Translations under genes and position numbers: made by a program
Shown: positions 4,952-7,097 of the stretch, piece after piece
Layout: every line of letters starts with the position of its first letter
How positions within the stretch are numbered: position 1 is the stretch's first letter
Notes under the pieces: model-generated
What the model saw: the letters and a program-made list of their open reading frames with translations, nothing else
Told to the model about the DNA's origin: nothing
Database searches by the model: none
Source of the DNA: Candidatus Komeilibacteria bacterium
Lineage (GTDB): Bacteria > Patescibacteriota > Patescibacteriia > UBA1558 > 2-01-FULL-52-15
Assembly: GCA_016204595.1 (NCBI GenBank)
Contig: JACQKJ010000037.1
Span: forward strand, 1-7,097
Length of the DNA: 7,097 nt
Reading direction: 5' to 3'

Positions 4952-5671
4952 ATGACTGATGCATCTCTCATCGTCGCACTCGCGACATCGTTTGTGGCAG
5001 GCATTGTATCATTTTTGGCCCCATGCGTGCTTCCTATTATTCCCGGTTTTCTCGCGTACCTCGCAGGGACTCCTGTCGCTGATGCGTCTAAACACCGCAG
5101 ACAGGTTTTTGTGCATAGTTTGCTTTTTGTCATTGGGTTTTCGCTTGTGTTTGCCCTCCTTGGCGTATTGCTGAATACAATTCTTGAGCGGGTCGCTTAC
5201 GATGTGCAGACATGGCTTTCGCGTATCGGCGGGGCCATCATCATTTTTTTTGGGCTCTATCTGACCGGGTTGTTTCACATTGCCTTTCTTGAGAGAAAAC
5301 ACGGGTTTACTATCAAGCAGGGAAGCCGATCGCGGTATCTGACGTCAGTGCTCTTCGGCGCATCGTTCGCAGCCGGATGGACGCCTTGCGTTGGAGTGGC
5401 ATTGGGCGCGATATTGGGTCTTGCGGCAACGCAACCGGGTAAAGCGTTCTACCTTCTGCTTTCATACGCGATCGGCCTCGGGATCCCCTTCCTTATTGTC
5501 GGGCTGTTCGCGGCCAAGGCGCAGGCGTTCTTTCTGAAGTACCGCAAAGCCACGGTTATCCTCAATCGGATTTTCGGTGTTATTCTTATCATTCTCGGCA
5601 TCCTCATTTTCACCCAGCAGTTGGCGCGCATTGCGAACTTCGAGGTGCTTAACATGATACTTCTTAATTGA
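4952..5671 (+). CDS. ccdA: CcdA/DsbD-type transmembrane thiol-disulfide electron carrier
   Basis: 239 residues, six membrane segments (roughly 5-38, 54-76, 90-110, 131-158, 165-190 and 203-225), the normal size for stand-alone CcdA. The redox pair is C25 in LAPCVLPIIPG and C146 in GWTPCVGVALG, the two signature half-site motifs of the family. It takes electrons from cytosolic thioredoxin and delivers them to thioredoxin-like proteins on the outer face of the membrane. The gene starts 2 nt after the thioredoxin lipoprotein gene and ends 3 nt before the anchored DipZ-type thioredoxin gene, so both are likely acceptors. Translational coupling is likely because neither start has a Shine-Dalgarno sequence. 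It ends with TGA, evidence for the standard code. I see no cytochrome c (CxxCH) protein in the window, so a role other than cytochrome c maturation is plausible. Confidence 0.95.
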   Translation: MTDASLIVALATSFVAGIVSFLAPCVLPIIPGFLAYLAGTPVADASKHRRQVFVHSLLFVIGFSLVFALLGVLLNTILERVAYDVQTWLSRIGGAIIIFFGLYLTGLFHIAFLERKHGFTIKQGSRSRYLTSVLFGASFAAGWTPCVGVALGAILGLAATQPGKAFYLLLSYAIGLGIPFLIVGLFAAKAQAFFLKYRKATVILNRIFGVILIILGILIFTQQLARIANFEVLNMILLN

Positions 5672-5674
5672 ATT

Positions 5675-6787
5675 ATGAAATCTCAACAATTGCTTCTCGT
5701 AGGAGCGCTCATCCTGATCGTTGGCGCGATAGTCTATCTACAGTCGCAGAAAGTTACGGTTCCTGGGAATGGAACGAGCGATACAACCATCCCTTTAATT
5801 GCATCCACCATGACGACTGAAGAGAAGGCAAAGAAGTACGAACGCGCGAAGGAAATCTCAACACCGGACGGGTTTATCAACACCGATGCCATCACTATCT
5901 CCGGGCTTATCGGGAAAAAGGTCATTCTCGTTGATTTCTGGACATACAGCTGCATCAACTGCCAGCGGACGACCCCGTACCTGAACGCCTGGTATGATAA
6001 GTACAAGGACGACGGGTTGGAGATCATCGGGGTGCATACGCCCGAGTTTGAATTTGAAAAAAAATATGGCAATGTGCAGCAGGCCGTGACGAATGAACAG
6101 ATCGCATATCCGGTCGTCTTGGATAATGATTATTCGACCTGGCAGGCCTACGGCAACAGATATTGGCCGCGGAAATACCTCATCGATATAGACGGGTTCA
6201 TTGTCTATGATCATATCGGTGAGGGCGCATACGAAGAGACGGAGCAGAAAATACAAGCTGCACTTGCCGAGCGGATGACGAGGTTGGGGCTGACGGATTC
6301 AGTGGAAACCTCGATAGCACAACCCGAGGGTACGTATGACCCTAAGGCGCAAAGTCCAGAAATTTATTTCGGGGCGTCCCGCAACCAGTATTTGGGAAAC
6401 GGTTCGGCAAATAAAGCCGGTGTGCAAAATTTTACGGCACCGAAAACGGTTACGCCTAATACGCTTTACTTGTCGGGCACGTGGGATATCAGCGATGAAT
6501 TCGCTCAAACCAAGTCTGCTGGAGCGGCTGCCCTGTTTCAATACACTGCACAGAAAGTATATATGGTAGCGAGCGGTGATTCGCCGGTCAAGGTTACAGT
6601 GCTCATTGATGGTACAGCGGTCGGAAGTCTCGCGGGCGCCGATGTAGACCCTGCAACCTCAACGGTTACTATTCATGATGAGCGCCTGTATTCGCTGATC
6701 GATGATCCAGGCGGATTGAGTTCTCATACCCTTGAGCTCATTCCCGAAACCCCTGGGCTTCAGGCTTTTACGTTTACCTTCGGCTAG
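5675..6787 (+). CDS. Membrane-anchored DipZ/TlpA-type thioredoxin with a C-terminal DipZ-like domain
   Basis: 370 residues. An uncleaved N-terminal anchor (about 6-22) is followed by a linker and a redoxin/TlpA domain (about 60-205) with FWTYSCINCQRT (C93, C96), GVHTPEFEFE (119-128) and the expected cis-Pro in RYWPRKY (P165). The SCxNC active site and the C-terminal beta-rich domain (about 228-370, starting SPEIYFG and ending LQAFTFTFG) are those of mycobacterial DipZ, where CcdA, thioredoxin and this carbohydrate-binding-like domain are one polypeptide. Here the CcdA part is the separate gene 3 nt upstream, so the two proteins probably work together at the outer membrane face. The substrate of the C-terminal domain is unknown. 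It is the last gene of the operon; a weak terminator follows. Confidence 0.92.
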   Translation: MKSQQLLLVGALILIVGAIVYLQSQKVTVPGNGTSDTTIPLIASTMTTEEKAKKYERAKEISTPDGFINTDAITISGLIGKKVILVDFWTYSCINCQRTTPYLNAWYDKYKDDGLEIIGVHTPEFEFEKKYGNVQQAVTNEQIAYPVVLDNDYSTWQAYGNRYWPRKYLIDIDGFIVYDHIGEGAYEETEQKIQAALAERMTRLGLTDSVETSIAQPEGTYDPKAQSPEIYFGASRNQYLGNGSANKAGVQNFTAPKTVTPNTLYLSGTWDISDEFAQTKSAGAAALFQYTAQKVYMVASGDSPVKVTVLIDGTAVGSLAGADVDPATSTVTIHDERLYSLIDDPGGLSSHTLELIPETPGLQAFTFTFG

Positions 6788-6795
6788 CAGCAACC

Positions 6796-6814
6796 CGGTT
6801 AGAACCGACTTTTT
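6796..6814 (+). terminator. Weak intrinsic terminator after the redox operon
   Basis: A short stem cggt/accg (6796-6799 with 6804-6807, loop taga) is followed by ac and five T residues (6810-6814). A larger alternative pairs caaccc (6791-6796) with gggttg (6821-6826). It is well placed 8 nt after the last stop codon, but the stem is short, so read-through into the next unit is possible. Confidence 0.4.
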
Positions 6815-6823
6815 GTCACGGGG

Positions 6824-6851
6824 TTGACAACTTCTATGCGCATGTTACGGT
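6824..6851 (+). promoter_or_regulatory. Promoter of the candidate small RNA
   Basis: A perfect TTGACA (6824-6829), a 16-bp spacer and TACGGT (6846-6851) preceded by TG at 6843-6844 form an extended -10 (TGnTAnnnT). The predicted start is about 6858. No credible protein start follows, which points to an RNA product. Confidence 0.5.
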
Positions 6852-6857
6852 CAAGAT

Positions 6858-6991
6858 GCCGAAGGTTCCCTGACTCGTGGCCAAAGGGCAATGTCCCGGG
6901 CCAGTCTGCGGAATCAACGGGGGGTTGGGTCCCGTACCTACCCGTGGACCCAACCCTTTTACCTCTCCGCACTTCTTGCGGTTTTTGTTTT
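6858..6991 (+). ncRNA. Candidate structured small RNA, about 134 nt, family unknown
   Basis: Between a promoter-like sequence and a strong terminator lies a non-coding stretch that folds into three successive structures. The first is a long imperfect rod: 6859-6861 with 6918-6920, 6864-6869 with 6910-6915 (one G-U), 6872-6875 with 6903-6906, 6879-6882 with 6899-6902, and 6886-6888 with 6895-6897. The second is a perfect 11-bp hairpin, gggttgggtcc/ggacccaaccc (6922-6932 with 6946-6956), with a 13-nt loop, followed by four T. The third is the terminator hairpin (6967-6981). It lacks the conserved SRP RNA loop, the RNase P signatures and a T-box motif. A 6S-like rod or a novel regulatory RNA are possibilities. 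Alternatively it may simply be stacked terminators of the upstream operon. Confidence 0.4.
6967..6991 (+). terminator. Strong intrinsic terminator
   Basis: ccgca (6967-6971) pairs with tgcgg (6977-6981) around cttct, followed directly by tttttgtttt (6982-6991). This is the best rho-independent terminator in the window and separates the upstream transcript from the tRNA gene 25 nt downstream. Confidence 0.8.
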
Positions 6992-7015
6992 GCTGGGTTA
7001 TTGTTTTGTGTGCTT

Positions 7016-7089
7016 GGGCCTATAGTCTAGTGGTATGACACGGCATTCGCATTGCTGAGGCGGGAGTTCGATTCTCCCTAGGTCCACCA
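7016..7089 (+). tRNA. tRNA-Ala(CGC), CCA encoded
   Basis: A complete cloverleaf folds by hand. The acceptor stem is gggccta (7016-7022) with taggtcc (7079-7085), discriminator A (7086) and encoded CCA (7087-7089). The D stem is gtc/gac (7025-7027 with 7037-7039) with GG in the loop. The anticodon stem is cggca/tgctg (7041-7045 with 7053-7057), loop ttcgcat, anticodon CGC at 7048-7050, reading GCG. The variable region has 4 nt. The T arm is gggag/ctccc (7062-7066 with 7074-7078) with loop ttcgatt. The third acceptor pair is G-U, the G3-U70 identity element of alanine tRNAs, which independently supports the anticodon. No intron. A poor promoter candidate (TTGCGG 6976-6981, TATTGT 6999-7004, 17-bp spacer) overlaps the preceding terminator. 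Confidence 0.95.
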
Positions 7090-7097
7090 TGCACTAG

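Noticed and set aside
6922..6960. Hairpin as terminator of the upstream operon by itself
   Set aside because: Only four T residues follow the stem and a far better terminator lies at 6967-6991; kept as part of the small RNA candidate, though stacked termination is possible.
6858..6991. SRP RNA, RNase P RNA, tmRNA or T-box leader
   Set aside because: I looked for the SRP GGAA-loop/AGCAG region, RNase P conserved segments, a tRNA-like end pairing and a T-box motif and found none; left as an unassigned candidate.
6976..7004. Separate promoter for the tRNA gene
   Set aside because: TTGCGG/TATTGT match the consensus only partly and overlap the terminator; too weak for its own entry, so mentioned only in the tRNA entry.
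6824..7030. 68-residue + strand open frame across the small RNA region
   Set aside because: It starts inside a -35 box with TTG, runs through two hairpins, a terminator and into the tRNA, and has no protein-like composition.
1..7097. CRISPR array, insertion sequence, integrase or recoded UGA
   Set aside because: There are no spaced direct repeats and no transposase or recombinase motifs; TGA acts as a normal stop at 5669-5671.

Overview
The window looks like a piece of a Candidate Phyla Radiation (Patescibacteria, probably Parcubacteria-like) genome. The reasons are the protein families (a MutY-like glycosylase without its iron-sulfur cluster, small XRE/four-helix membrane gene pairs, cupredoxin and thioredoxin lipoproteins with Lys/Glu- and Asn/Thr-rich spacers), the tight one-strand packing, the standard genetic code (TGA ends the ccdA gene, which argues against the UGA-recoding Gracilibacteria/Absconditabacteria) and moderate GC. 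The assignment is inference from family resemblance only.

Layout, all on the + strand. (1) 1-249: the end of a GC-rich unknown gene whose stop codon lies inside a perfect 12-bp hairpin. (2) 250-624: a gene-free stretch full of palindromes: small hairpins, a nested palindrome ending in a T-run (terminator, 336-413), and a MITE-like element (440-608) that abuts the extended -10 of the next gene. (3) 625-1446: MutY-like glycosylase. (4) 1494-2085: an XRE regulator overlapping a small membrane protein gene, with a consensus promoter whose -35 sits in a 9-bp-arm palindrome. The membrane protein gene carries an in-frame palindrome with the same core as the hairpin at 241-268. (5) 2102-6815: a five-gene operon with a near-consensus promoter and gaps of 2-9 nt: CHRD-like/cupredoxin lipoprotein, M23 metallopeptidase lipoprotein, thioredoxin-like lipoprotein, CcdA, and a membrane-anchored DipZ-type thioredoxin. 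(6) 6824-6991: an apparent free-standing small RNA gene (promoter, three hairpins, strong terminator). (7) 7016-7089: tRNA-Ala(CGC).

The operon reads as an extracytoplasmic redox module. CcdA would pass electrons from cytosolic thioredoxin across the membrane to two tethered thioredoxin-fold proteins. These would keep thiols reduced on surface partners, plausibly including the cysteine-containing copper lipoprotein encoded first. CcdA plus the last protein equal the two halves of mycobacterial DipZ, here as separate genes. The M23 peptidase adds a cell-wall function.

The most unusual points are the palindrome tolerated in frame inside a membrane protein and shared with a stop-codon hairpin, the unassigned small RNA candidate, two genes whose promoters predict leaderless mRNAs with identical spacing, and the absence of Shine-Dalgarno sequences before every gene in the window.
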